A DNA stretch of 64,000 nt, from assembly GCA_024362935.1 (NCBI GenBank), contig JANCRA010000025.1:7094936-7158935 (forward strand), given 5' to 3'. Of the stretch, positions 26,001-39,357 are shown piece by piece (within the stretch, counting starts at the first letter, position 1; every line of letters starts with the position of its first letter). This DNA is from Setophaga petechia. Taxonomy: Eukaryota > Chordata > Aves > Passeriformes > Parulidae. The notes beneath the pieces are model-generated. The model saw only the letters and a list, made by a program, of their open reading frames with translations, had not been told where the DNA came from and searched no databases. The position numbers were made by a program, and so were the translations under genes.

Positions 26001-28525
26001 TAGAAGAAAGCAAAAAGATTTGGTTTCCTCATTTTGAAAAATGAGATTAACTGAGGATATGGTAGATGTCTAGAAAAACATAACTGACATGGAGCAGGTA
26101 GCAAGGGAATGATTTGTCATTATTTTTCATTAGATAGAACCATGGGGCACTCAATGAAACCATCAAGCTGCAGGTCACAGATAAATAAAAAAAAAACCAC
26201 TGGCACATATAGTGCCTAATTGTTTTGCAGGACATAACATCCTGTTATTTTATAAAATCCTGATTTGTTTGGATGCCCAAAGCATAACTAAATTCTGAGA
26301 GCTACTAGATGGCTTCCTAGAAGGAAAGGTCTGTTAAGGACAGTTAGACAACATTACATAGATACAATTTCTAGATGAGAAAGTGTCTCAACTAAAACTT
26401 GCTGGAAATTGGAGAACTATCTTGGAAAAAATATGATTCCAAGATTGGTTTGATTATTTCTTCTTTACCACCAGTGCTGTAGTAGAAAAGCAACACATCA
26501 GATGGAGTATATGTGTATAGTACAGCTGTTTGTCTTCTATTTCATCAGAATGACTATTTACAAAAGCTATATATAGTCAGAAATGGGAAATCATATTAGA
26601 GTAATTGGTACTGATTGTTTCCATGAGAACATCAAACACTCAAAACCAACACTACTTCTCCCTTAAAGAAAATCTATGGATCTTGATCATAAAGAAATTC
26701 AAAGTTTTAAAGTTGGAGGAGTGGAGACATGAGAACAATAGAAATTTATACAAGTGAGGGGAAAAATGGAGAACACAATGAAGTAGCCCTCCTGTGAGGT
26801 TGATATCTGATCTCCAGTAAAATTGTGAGCTTTTCTGTTGTTTGCAGCATTGTTTTCATGGGCAGGGTAAAATTTTGCAAGGAGTCCATAGGGCAAAATG
26901 ATGACATTTTCATATCTGTCATTTTTCTCCATCATGAGAGGTAGGGGGAAAAATTAGACTTTTATCCCAAAAGCTGATTGAACTCAGAATTTGGTAGTCA
27001 AATCATATAAACTCAGGAAATGCAGAGAAATAAGAAGAATAAAGAATGGAGCACTCATGTACAACCAGGCATTTTTCTTCACATTGTTTCTAAAGGTGAT
27101 GCCAAGAAATTTAAGACAGGCTTAAATCAAAGTGTTGCCTTAAGCATCAGCATTTCATTTCCTTCCAGCTCACATCCCAGCCAGTGCCAAAGATAGATTA
27201 GGAATCTGATCAACAAGAGACCTGATTTCCATTTTGATAAGGAACTATAATTACTAGAACCATCTTGACAGATAGGTACTGTAAGAAATTAGTATTGCTG
27301 GAAGAGAAATTTGTTTCTTCAGCTACAATAATGAACTGGTTTTACTGGTTATAGAAGCACTGGTTACCTCAGTGCCTCTTGAACAGATTTTGAGAAAAGA
27401 CTCTTAAAAGTATACATGCCCAGGAAAGATGATAATGTTCATCTCCAACCACAGGACAACTAGATTAATCATTTCAACCTAAAAATTATTGCAGATTATT
27501 CAGGTACATACTAGAGATTCTTTATATCCCCACTGAGTCTTGCAACTTTAGAATGTTGTTGTTTAAGGGATTATTTGTAATTTTTGGTATCACACATGTT
27601 ACTGAAATTTAAATCACATTACCAGATATGAAGATCTAAGTAGTGTCTCAATACAATGCAGCATCAAGTTAATTGGCCCAGATACAAAGGAGAGTTTTTC
27701 TTGCATTTCATGTCTCTATACCTTTAAATCTTTTCAGAGTCTAAAGCTTAGACAGAGAGGTAGATATTTTATTTGGGTTCTTTCAGCATATTTCAACCGA
27801 AATGTTTCAGATTTTTTCCTTGGGGGGATGGGCCATGTACACCTTTTTTTTTTTAAGAGGGAATCCTAATAAATTCCACCAGCTTTTTTTCATGGGATTT
27901 TTTGCCCCCAAGACCTGTATCCTGGTGTCTGTGCCCAGAGAGAAGGGTGTATGTACATACTCCTTGGAAAAGGAAGATGATCTTCTAAAATAATTTTTTT
28001 CAGCTGCATTTCTCTATACTCCTGTGATTTGCATTGTTATCAAACCTCATTCATGTCAGAAAAGCAGCAGGAATAGCTTTTATTTTCCTGCAGAAATTTC
28101 CATATGGGTCAGCCTTTTTGATCTTGTAATATTCTGCAGCACTGGAGAACAAACTCAGACAAATTATCATCAACACATGGAAGCTGGAGATAGATGACTG
28201 GAAGTTTTTTGGCCCCATTTTTTCTCTTATTCAGCCCAAACTACTTTATTTTTAGATTATGCTACTTTGTACCCCTTCCATAAATACTCCACTCTTCCCT
28301 TTGATTGCAAGTTCATAATTAATTTATATTAACACATTTAAATCCAGAACAGGCCCTCATATAATGATTTGCAGATTTTAATAGTTCTTTGCCATCTCCT
28401 GTCTCTTCCTCCATTGATCATCTACCCCACTATTTCTTACCAGAATTAATAAACTTTAATCCAATTGGTAAAGCCCTAGACAAGCTTCATGTGCAAAAGT
28501 TACAGTGCTGAGCCCAAACTTCCTT

Positions 28526-28594
28526 TTTCTTGTATCTTGTGCTAACAGATACAAGAAAGTAATAATAACTCATGAACAATACTTGTTCATGAGT
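28526..28594. other. Two adjacent perfect inverted repeats (hairpins)
   Basis: Hairpin 1: TTTCTTGTATCT (28,526-28,537), a 9-nt spacer, then AGATACAAGAAA (28,547-28,558). Hairpin 2: ACTCATGAACAA (28,568-28,579), TAC, then TTGTTCATGAGT (28,583-28,594). Both have 12-bp perfect arms and are only 9 bp apart. No known element accounts for them. Confidence 0.8.
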
Positions 28595-30889
28595 CCTGTG
28601 TCCTTCAGATCCAGTGCTCTCAGTTCCTCTCCATTTATTCCAAATAAATGCTCTGCAGCCACCAATTTGATGTATTTCATTTGCCTGACCTAGAAAACAA
28701 CTCCTGGCTCATCCACATCCTACCTGCAGTTTCTGCACAGCCCAAGGGTGCTCCAGGCTGTGAACACTCCAGGCTGGGTCCAGTTTTCTTGTTCAGGGGG
28801 GATGTGACAGAACAAGTTGCTCACAGAGCCTTCAGAGGGGTGTCTAAAACATCAGAATTACTCTAAAAACTGATCAGGAAATTATACAAAGCTAAGGCTT
28901 GCTAACAGCAAGGACTTCAAGTAATTCCTCTCCTCAATATTTTTCCACATTCCACCCCTCCAGTCCTCAACTTCTGGGCAAGCTGCTTCAGCTTTGTTCC
29001 ACCCAGCTCCAGACCAGATCTCCATCTACTCACTCTCTCCAGAAACTGGTCATCAAGCAACTCCTTTTAAAAAAAACCCTGCCTTCTTCTACCACATGGC
29101 TTTCCATGCTTTACCAGGTAATGCAAGGCTTATTACCTGCTCCTCAGATAGGAGACAAAGTTATTCAGATTACTTTAACTAGAGCTTTGTTTATTTCCTC
29201 CACAGAAAATATTAAAGCAACACCCAAAGATCCAAGGCTCCAGTCAAAATTAATTTATTACAACCCTTTCTGCCTTTGCAGGTATGTATTTTTCATCAAG
29301 CACCATCAAAGTGGCAATTAATGCATTTCTGCCCTTTTCTGACCCATCAGAGCAGCACAGTTACTACATGCTAGTTTCCAAACCTGGATGCATCACTTTG
29401 TCATACCAACCTTACTTTGATTTTTCCAGCTCACATGAAGAAGCAGCTCTTGATAACTGGGTCAACAGGAGGACAACATTTAATTACAGTTCAGAGTAGT
29501 CTTGATCATATGTTTCCTTCTCTTTGATGAAACCCAAATAAGATCAAAGACTACAGGTCTTCTTTTCTGCCATATGGACCCTGTACTGAACAGTTGATTA
29601 AAAGTCTTTTTGGCATTAAACAGTTGGCTCCTTTCCGAACATAAAAACAACTTTTGCAGAATCGAAATTTTCCACTAAGAAAACTTTCTGTTTACAATTT
29701 GAACAATTGAAATATTATTTTCATTGTATTCAATGAAGAATATATTGAAGTTCAACTTCTTCCAAGATAACCAAAATGTTTCATTCTGAAGGACTTCTAC
29801 AATTAACTGCAAATGCTAATTGCAATGTCTTGTATGATACAAATTAGAGTGTCAATCTCCATTCTTTCTTAATGTCTTGGTATCTGTGACACAATTTAGT
29901 GCATTCTTTATTTTAAAAACATGAATGTTTCATTGTGGGAGCCACAGGATTTTCATAGCATTATGGAAAATGCATCTGACCAGAAAATTCTTCTTTATAG
30001 TGAGTATCAGGTTATTCAAAAGCAACATCCAAGATGCAATGCACAATGTTCAAAAAGCTTCATGTGACAAATCACTCTAAAGTCTTTTTAAAATTAAGAA
30101 TTATTTTTCAGATAATATGACTTGGTCCTATGAAGTTATTAATATGATTATTGCACAGTGTAGCAGCATTCACAGGTTATAGAATCAAGTTCTGTTAGCA
30201 GTGACAACAAATTGACACCAAGTGGGGCTTCACTACCTCATTTAAACCCAAAATTTGGTCTGTGTTACTGTAGATTCACAAGAAGTTAGAGCAAACTCTG
30301 TTTCCCTTGCTCAATGTCAAGCTGCTTCATTTTGACACAAATCTTTAGCACTTCCAGAACAAAATCTTAAAGGGAAAACACTTCATATTTGTATTTCTAA
30401 AAGTGCCTAAAACTTGTTGAAAGATCTGATGTATATTTAATATGAATATTTTTCTCTGAGAAGAAGATGCCAAATGAGATATTTCTTTCAAAATCAGGAT
30501 TTTTCCTGGTTACTTATTCAACTCTTTGTTCTGCTGGCCAATTACAAATTGTTTTGGCAGCATCACACAATCAAGTATTTGTAAGTTTATACGGCATCAC
30601 AGTACAAGGAGTTTTTTTGTGCAAGTACCCAAATTAAGCACTTGCACATTCAGGAAGTACTTACCATGGTAATTCTTAATCCATAAGTACCAAGAGATTT
30701 TACATCATGGAATTTTCTTCTGTTAAAGGGTCAGGTTCTGTCCCTGCCTACAAACCACTGAGGTATGTGTGATATCAAGCTTGGCCCAGCTAAGCTGCTG
30801 TGACTGATGCACTGAAAAATAAAAACAAATAAATTTGATTATCAAGGTGATGAGATGGTTGTCTGATCCCTGGGCAGGTGAGCTTTTGG

Positions 30890-31078
30890 CCTTGACTTTA
30901 GGAACAGACTACCCAAGGAAGTAGCTGGGTCACCATCCCTGGAGATATTTAAAAGATGTGTAGATGTGACACCTGGGGACGTGGTTTTGTGGTGGGCTGG
31001 CAGTGATGGGTTAATCATTGGAGTCCATAATCCTAATGATCTTTTCCAATTTAAATGATGCCATGATTCTGTGACTTC
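30890..31078 (+). mobile_element. CR1 3' end
   Basis: The plus strand reads GAAGTAGCTGGGTCACCATC and CCTGGAGATATTTAAAAG, then GATCTTTTCCAATTTAAATG and ATGATTCTGTGA, the standard order of the last CR1 ORF2 codons and tail. A segment between them has diverged. The fragment is strongly 5'-truncated. Confidence 0.85.
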
Positions 31079-32534
31079 AGACCTCCGATGTACAAACCAC
31101 TCTCGCTCTGCGCCCAGCACAATGTTAAATGTCTCCCTTGTGGCGTCCCTCAGTTTCTGCTTCACCAAGGTAAGACCAGGCTAGCTGGGAGAAGAAGACA
31201 AACATTTTTCCTGAAGTATCCACCATAACCTCATCCTCTCCAATGAGGACTTGCATCATCACTTCAGCTGTGATATATTGTAAAGTGTCTTTTGCTGCCA
31301 CATAGTTTTATGCTCCAGGCAAAGAGACTCACAGGCATCACTCAGAGCATCAGCAATGGCTTTCCTGGGGCCTGACACCTTCTGACAAAATTAATTTACA
31401 GCATAGGCATTCGCAGACATCTCCCTGGAAAATTAGGAGAAGGGGGCCAGCCATGTGACAAAGCCATCAGAGAAGCTGCCCCAGTCCCAGGCTGTCCATC
31501 ATCCCTTCCAGAAGGAAGCAGTGCCACTCCACAGGATTGTTTCTGGCTTTGTTGGGCTGGCGTCAGAAGCTCCCCGCCCTTCTGAGTTTAAGGGTTGCAG
31601 AAGCAAAGCCCAAACGTTTGACAATTTATAAAAACAAGGTTACTTTGTTTCCCATCCTAATTTTTCATTGCCTCGGCTGCTCTGCTGGCAGGCAATTCCA
31701 TGAAGATACGGTCTGATAAACTGACTTTGAACACTGAATCAATTGTGTGATTTAAAGCAAGAGCCCAAACTCCGCCAGCAAGTCATAAAGCAAAAAATTC
31801 ATTAGAAAGGGAGCTGCAGTAAGCCACTCTAATAAGGGGCATTCTAATAGTTTTATGTTCAAAGCAGCCTTTAATGATAAATAATACTGTGTTTGAGAAG
31901 TAAAGAGACTGAAATAATTGTTTATGAAATTGCAATATATGGTTAATTTAGAAGAAAAGAAAAATTCACAGACATGCTGATTTTTAAATCCTTTTTCACA
32001 GAGCGGCCTAATACAAAGGCCATGAAAGACTGGTTGTTATTAAGTGAGATCACTCATGGCATTTCTTTTCCTCTTTCTAGCCACAGAAAAGGCAGTAAGG
32101 AAAATTAGACTGACAAATCTTCCCCTAGATGGAAAGAAAAAGCAGAGCAAAAGAAAATCCATCTCTTCTCACTTGTGGAATTTCATGTTATCCCATATAA
32201 GGCCAAGTTTATGCAGCATATGCATCAAAAATCCTAAAACCCTCAGTGTTATAAAATCACCAGGACAACTGCCAAATGCCAGTTTCAAGGCATCTGTAAG
32301 AGGCTAAGACAAAATTCAGGGCACTTTGGGATTCCAGTGCATGGTAAGCTGCACTAGAATAAATGGCACAACAGATTAATATTCCATGTCTCTCAAACTA
32401 AGGCATCTTTCTCAACAGGGGAGAGACCCAGCAGAAGGGAAGGGCTGATCAGCTGAGCCTCACGGCCAGCAATGGGATGCTTCAGTGCCCTCTGACCAGC
32501 GTGTGCCCCCCACAACATTCCTGCTATGGGCAGA

Positions 32535-32800
32535 CATGAAGCCCAGGGGACTCAGAGCCCCATCCAACCTGACTGTGAATGTTTTCCAAGGATGGGGCAT
32601 TCACCACCTCTTTGGGGAATCCATGCAAGTGTCTCACCACCCTTATCTTTTCCTTTTATCTTGTCTGAATCTACCCTTTCCTATTTTAAAACCATTGCCC
32701 CTTGTCCTGTCACAACAGGCTCTGCTGAAGAGTCTGTCCCCCTCCCCGCCTGGCTGTGAGGCACAGCAGAGAGGTGGCAGGTGTCCCTCCATCCCTCAGA
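32535..32800 (-). mobile_element. CR1 fragment, reverse orientation
   Basis: The plus strand shows antisense CR1 landmarks in order: CCCATCCAACCTGACTGTGA, AAGGATGGGGCATTCACCAC, GTCTCACCACCC and CCATTGCCCCTTGTCCTGTC. The limits are approximate because the ends grade into unrecognised sequence. Confidence 0.8.
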
Positions 32801-32904
32801 CCACTTTCCAATACTACTCCCCAAATCCAAGTCCCTGGACCCTAGGCGTTGGAAAGAACAGCCAGTGCCAGAGAAATAATAATCACTTCTTTCATGCCAG
32901 TGTT

Positions 32905-33235
32905 ACAGTGTCACTATAGGACGTGAAATAAAAAACTATGGACACTGGAATCTCCAAGGTGAAAAGGACACTTAATTTCTGATGCCAACATTTATAGATT
33001 TTCAAAAGCGACAGTGGATTGGAGGGTGACAGTGCCACCTGTCCAATGACAGTGGACAAACTAACAGTCCATCAAATTTCTCCTCCTCCAGAAAAGAATG
33101 CAGAACAATAATTATTTAGGAAAAAATGCATTAAAAAGTCTGTTAGAAGAATGTAAACATCAAAAAGCTTAAAAAAACTTAAAATAACAAGGCAACATTA
33201 CAGTACTGACCAAGACAACCTTCTCTCCACTGACT
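32905..33235 (-). mobile_element. Probable solo LTR, different family
   Basis: Read on the minus strand there is a TATA-like CTATAAATG, then AATTAAGTGTCC (a decayed polyadenylation signal in the expected place), then TTCACCTTGGAGATTCCAGT. Upstream are CCAAT-like motifs (TCATTGGACAGG and CTCCAATCC). The arrangement U3-TATA-R-U5 supports an LTR. The boundaries and duplication were not resolved. Confidence 0.55.
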
Positions 33236-34239
33236 GGGCTGAAGCCCCTGGGTGGGAGCAGAGGCACACTGCAAACTTTGGGTTTCTAGCAGCAAGACAA
33301 AGGCAACAGGCCCTTAAAGAACAGACATATACTGCTGTAATGCTGAATGCAGTCTCCACACTGTCATCTAGTGGATTTAGTGATTATAGCCAGAGCTCAG
33401 TTTAATACTACACTGTAATTTCACTGAATGTAACTGCAGCGTAAATCTTTATTTTCTGTACTTTCTGCCTTTTCTCACCCAGTTTGCCTGGGATTTCCCC
33501 TTCCACAATAATCTTTTTCTCATCATTTTAAACCTTTACAACAACAAATGCCTTTTCCTTTGGGTTACTGTAATTCCCAGGCAGGCTATTTCCCCACTGC
33601 TAGTCAGTAACTGCAGAATGTATTTCCCTTTCTTTTAGGAGACTCTATATTTTCCTTAAATTAGGGTAGAAATAAGTTTCTTGTGTGTGCAGGGCAGCCC
33701 TTAGAGATTTATTATGAGTGATGTAAGTGCCCTCTGATACCCCTCCAGCCTCCAAATTCAGCTCTACAGGCTGAGCACACTGGGTGTCTGTAGCTACACA
33801 GTGCCTCTGCCTCCCCAGGCCCCAGCCCCACAGCTTGCAGGCTCCTGTTCTGAAAAACTGGCAGATAAATTCAAGTACTACAAACACAAGGAAAACAAAA
33901 TTATGCGAGTTATGTTTGCCTAAACCTTACAAGCATGGAAGTATGACAAGCCTGGCAGTGTGCAGGTATGATAAATATTAGCAAAGTGGAGTATGACAGG
34001 CACCCCAAAATCCTGAGTTCCCCCAGTTCAAGAGGGTCTGCAAGATGCAGCTGTTGGGTCCATGCCCATGAGGGCATGGTGGTGTGGAGGTGTTTGTCTT
34101 TGTAGCTGTGGACTCCCAGAGAGTGGGATTTTCAATGCTGATCCTACTTTGCTAAGCCTACCTCTTGGTATTTGATTTTCCCTTTCATCCTCTAGGTTGT
34201 AGTGACCTGTGACCTTCTGTACTTGCTCATTTCTGGAGT

Positions 34240-35000
34240 CAGATTGCTCCTCATTCCTGGGGAGTCAGCTCTGAGTCTGTCCCAGAGGCAGCCCACTATC
34301 AATAAGGAGGGCCCCCAATGCAGGGAAAAATGATGAGGACTTTATGATATCAGAGGTTAATTAATTACTTTATTATACTATATTATTCTATAGTATATTA
34401 CACTACATCTAAACTGAAACTGCACAAGCACTCAACAAAATTTCACTGTCTCCTGACTGACTCTCAGGACACAGTTTGTAGAGATTGGTTAAGAAAATAA
34501 AATACTAACATTAGAATTTAATTAAGTAAATTTTTTTAGGCAAATAATTTTCTAACATGTTGTCAATATATTGCAAAGGTTCCATACTGTTGTCTCCTTA
34601 TTGCAAGAGTTTCACACCTCCTTGATGTTTCTCATAGGTGGCTCCTCAAAGCACTGACTCTTCCTTCTTCTTGCAGCACCCAACTGACTCCAGCTCCCTC
34701 CTCATCCACCCACCCCACTCTTTTATAGCACTCTGCTTCTCACTGGTTACAGCTGTGGCCTGTTAAAGTCAGGCCTGTTCCTCATCTTTGATAATTGGCC
34801 CTGCTGCAACTCCTTAGGGGTAAGGTTACTTTCTGTACTACCTTTATTTTCTTATATTCTATGCCCCTACACTAACACATCCTATGTTTCAAAACACAGG
34901 AGCAGTAAATGAGATAAGAATTGTTTTGATCTCTGCTGCTCTCAGGCTCAGAGAATGTGAATCCCACAGCCCAGCGCTCCATCCCCATCCCACAGCTGCC
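34240..35000 (-). mobile_element. Family A LTR, copy 4, split by a nested LTR
   Basis: Minus-strand sequence on both sides of 34,558-34,871 matches family A: AACAATTCTTATCTCATTTA and CTCCTGTGTTTTG lie on the right, and CTTAACCAATCTC, CTGAGAGTCAGTC and TATAGTATAATAAAGTAATT on the left. The two halves join across the nested element, so this older LTR was interrupted after it inserted. Outer limits are approximate. Confidence 0.6.
34558..34871 (-). mobile_element. Solo LTR nested in the family A LTR, with 6-bp target-site duplication
   Basis: A 314-bp TG...CA element has perfect CTAACA duplications at 34,552-34,557 and 34,872-34,877. On the minus strand it starts TGTAGGGGCATAG, has GCTATAAAAGAGTG as a TATA box about 145 bp in, and ends ATATATTGACAACA. 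It is a complete LTR without internal sequence. Its 6-bp duplication suggests a class II-type integrase. It post-dates the surrounding family A LTR. Confidence 0.85.
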
Positions 35001-38000
35001 TTCCTGAGGAGTCAGCTCCCCAGGCTCACCCAGAGACAACTGATCCCTTCTCTCTCACTCTGCAGCTGGTTCAAGCACTGGGATTTTGCAACATCAACCC
35101 TATGGTCTTACCAGATGTTAAATCAGCAATTAGCTAAATATATTACCTCCACGTCAGCAATTCTCTCACCGTTTTGCAGTTATAGTAAGTCTCTGATTTG
35201 GTCGGTCTCTGTCCTACAGAAGAAATGCTAAATATGTTTGTGCTGCTTTGGCAATTTTGTCACTCAGTTCAATGGTCTCTTTTTGTGACTCTCCACTGCC
35301 TGAAGTTTCTCTTAAAAAACTGAGAAAGAAGGGAAAAGGATTTGTCAGAAGTTGTAAACAAAGGATATGAGGCCATTGATGTGCAGCAAAAAGGAGAAAT
35401 GCAACTTGAAACATTCAGTCTAACAGCTTACAAATCACACTCCAGAGCAGCTTTTCTTCTCTGCATCTGTGCTTCTGCATTCAGAGGCTCTATCAAAAAC
35501 CTTTTGGATGAGTGCAGAGATTATTTTTAATAAAAAAAAAATTCAGTTTAATAATAATTTTAATGAACCTCTGGGAAGAAAAAAAGGAGAGATATTTTCC
35601 ACAGGTCACAGTATTGATCTATCAGGGAAATTGCTACATTCATGGCTGACTCCTAAATAAAAGCTGGGAGCACAGGAATCAGTCAAGCTCCTCTAGAGAA
35701 ACCCGGATTGGCTTCTTCAGCAATTAATTTTCAAGAACTGAGATTGACTCAAATGATGATAAGCAAATGAAGGACATGACACAAAAAGGACAAAGAATTA
35801 GTAGCTAACAACAACTGCTGCAAATCAAGTCTGTGTTAGACCTTGCTAACAGGCGGCCACTCTCTTGGAGAGGACAGCTAATCCACCCTGTCACCAAGCT
35901 TTTAACAGAAACTGTCTCTGCTGAAAGGGCCACTGCAGTAACAGCAGCCAGGACAGGAGAACAGTTGCTTCAGAACAGAATTCCCCTTCTGTATCTTATC
36001 AGGAACACACAGACTAAGTCTCCCAAGTAAGGCAAGTAGATATACTTACTTTGGTACTGGTGATTAAACTCATTTTTGAGGGGAAGCACCGTGACACCCT
36101 GTTCTGCATTCAGCACTGAGAGCTCTCCAAACAGGTTTGAGTTGTTTTATCCCCACTCCAGGCAGAGCATCCTGCTATAGGATGAGACTTCCCTCAGGGA
36201 ATTTCGAAATTAATTAATTTCCAATTATTAGAAACATTTGAGTAGTGATTTGGATTTTTCTTTTGGAAAAAAAAAGAAATATTTATGTTCAGGTAACCCG
36301 TTTATATTTAATATTAATTTAATAAGAGGTAACCCCCATTTCAGGCCCAGCTTCTCTCCATCACCCCAGGCACCTCTCCTCCTGCTCTTGCAGTCACTGC
36401 AGGGTTCAATACACTCAATTCTTTCATGGAGGCAATGGACAAAGCCGGGCTACGAAAAGACAGCAGGGATTTCTTCTGCTGGAATCCCAGGAAGACCTCT
36501 GGCCAGCTCCATATAGAAAACAGCACTTGCAGGTATAGACAGCATCCATGTCTAGTGCTCATTAACTATGCTTCTGGCCTTTCTCCTGTTCCCAGCACAC
36601 AGAGCAATGGAGTGAGTGAGGTTCAAATCAAAACACTGCAGAACAGCTCTCTGCAGTTGCTTATCTCCCTTGCCACAAAGCCTCCCAGGAGTACAGCACA
36701 GCTGAAAGCCCCTTGCACTAACCCAGAAGAGTGCTTCCCTCCCAGGCAGCAGTGGGGCTTCTCATCTTACTGTGCTTTCCAACCCCTGAGAGACTTTCCT
36801 TACTCTCTGTATGGAAACTTATCATCACAGTTCTAAATGAGTACAAGTCTACAAAACCAGTTAAATTTACAGAGCCATTAAACCCTAAGAACTTACCATG
36901 TGTATTCAATACTCACCTCCAAATATTAAACATGTCCATTTCATCCTGTGCTCTCTTTACCATACTCTTCCTATAAGAAGTATATTTTTGTCATAATGTT
37001 TTAAAATTTAAGGTTTAGGGACTCATGCATCTCATCTGTAGCTGTTTAAGGTCTTCTCAGGGGAGAAATTTGCATCAGATGTACTTGCACATCAGAAAAG
37101 ATCCAACCATAGTTAGCTGCATGAGATGAAGAGCAGAAATGCTGAGAAGCAGCACCAGGCTTCCCTATGGAAAGTTTTTCTTGTTGGCTCCTGTGGCTGC
37201 CCATTTATCTTGTAGCTGCTGGAGATGCCCACAGGTGAAACAGGCAGTGTTAGAGACAGTTGTGTCTGCTCTGTATCTGTCTGTCAAGCCAGCATGACCA
37301 CAGTAAGGTCTGGTGTTAACACGTGACATTTATGCACACATCCACAGTGCTCGTTCTGTGGAGCAGATGGTCTCCAGGCTTTTCTCTGTAGCTACTCCTT
37401 GCAGCCCTACCACTGCTCCTTACAGATGTTTTCCTTCCAGCAGCTGTCTGAATGGATAGTGGCCAACTTATGAGCCACAGCAATTTACCAGAGAGATTCC
37501 AGTATCAGCAAAAAAGATCCCAGCCATACCAAATCAGTGCAGGCACAAGACACCACTGCCAGAGAGCCAAGATGCACTTCTTGGTATAAGGGAGGAAGGA
37601 GACAAAGCTGCATCCACTGGGACTCAAAAACTGGCATTCTTGCTTATTGGATGCACAGGATCAGTGAGAACACTTCTCCAAATTTTTAGAACATAAATAT
37701 TCATGGGTCAATGGATCAACTAATTTCCTACTGAAAAGAATTCACTCAAGCATTTATGTCAGCTTCATGAATCATTGTGCAGAACAAAACTCAGATTAAA
37801 TTCCTGACAGGAACTCTGTTTTGTTTGTACTGGGTACACTTAAGGCTGCAATCAATCCTCCTTCATGCAGGCAATATAATACAGGTAATTAAACTCTCAA
37901 GAAAATGACAAACCTTTTCAGAGTTGACAACATTACTACAAAATCCTCCAGTGGCATCATTCCCCACAGACTAATAGTTTGGCATCCAGAGAGAGAAATA

Positions 38001-38129
38001 AACTAATAAACTTGCAACTACAACAAGGAAGATCCATCACTTATTTTAAAGCTGCATTTCATCTGCAGGAATATCTTCAATTCCTATATAACTAACTGCA
38101 ATAAGCACAACTCCACATTTTTAGGAAAA

Positions 38130-39180
38130 AAAAGACAAGGTGTAGTCCTCCAAAGTTTTATTTCAAGTATAAAAATTGTTCAGTAAGGTATCTACAGGTT
38201 TTCTGTTCAGCATAACGGTTTAATAAGATAGAAAGAATCAAGTACCAAATCTCTGTAAAAATATGATTTGATTTTAAACTTTGAGTAACAGTGAAAAGGC
38301 ACTTAAACAAAAGCCAATGACAAATACCACTGTTATGTAACAGTGAATGTGTAAGCAAACATAATCTAACACTTTATAAACAAAGACATTAATCACAGTC
38401 TAGCTGAACTCAGCAACATAATCCAGACAAGAGTGAATTTGAATTCCCTGCACTTCAACAAAAGAAGTGCAAAGAAAGAGAGAAAGAAAAGCAACAGAAG
38501 TCTCCAGTAAACTAAGGGTCTGGAGCACTACGTTCAAACTATGAACTCGGAACTCTGTTCATATAAGCTCCACAAAAAGAAATGTAACAAAACTGGGTAG
38601 CAGCACAAATACTTCATAAATGCCCCTGATCTGTATGCTTGCATTGAGGGGTTTATGTTTTGATTCCCAGTTTAGAAAAAAAACGTTTCTACAAGGACAG
38701 AAGCACAACCATAAGACTACCCTAAGTGGGAAACAGAAGTGTAATGCTTGGGAATCCACTGCAGTCCCTTTGCAGCAGAAATATTCTTCCACTGCCAGCA
38801 ATGGAAAGTATAATAAGTAGAAGTTTTTGAGAATCAGGAAAGAAAACAGGCTATGACAGTTTATATGAGTTTGTTATTTTTTGGTCAAGATTCAATGAGC
38901 TACTCTATCTCAGAAAAAAATTAAAAAAAAAATCAAAAATGCCAAAAGAAACAATACATTTAAAATAGCATTTACAGCACCAAAGAATATCTGGACAATA
39001 AATACAAAGTAAGATGGTAATTATTCACAAATATGAGGAAATGGGGAAGGAAATTTTCAACACCCACCAGAAAACTGTGGGCTTTTACAATTATTCAGCA
39101 ATATGAAGTAAACAGAAAAAAAATCTTAGTGTTGGCATATTTTTCTCAGTGATAGTAAGACCTTTGATACAGGAGTGCTA
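38130..39180 (-). other. RESF1: RESF1 3' UTR (predicted)
   Basis: The 3' UTR follows the RESF1 stop codon (39,181-39,183) and is about 1.05 kb if it ends just past the AATAAA at 38,157-38,162. No other minus-strand AATAAA was seen in between. It is A/T-rich. A short inverted repeat, TGCACTTC / GAAGTGCA with a 7-nt loop, lies at 38,449-38,471. The 3' end is predicted from sequence only. Confidence 0.65.
38157..38162 (-). terminator. RESF1: RESF1 polyadenylation signal AATAAA
   Basis: A canonical AATAAA on the minus strand is followed within about 35 nt by a G/U-rich TTGTCTTTTTTTT downstream element, the standard arrangement for cleavage and polyadenylation. It is the only such signal in the predicted 3' UTR. 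Confidence 0.7.
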
Positions 39181-39357
<177 letters not shown>

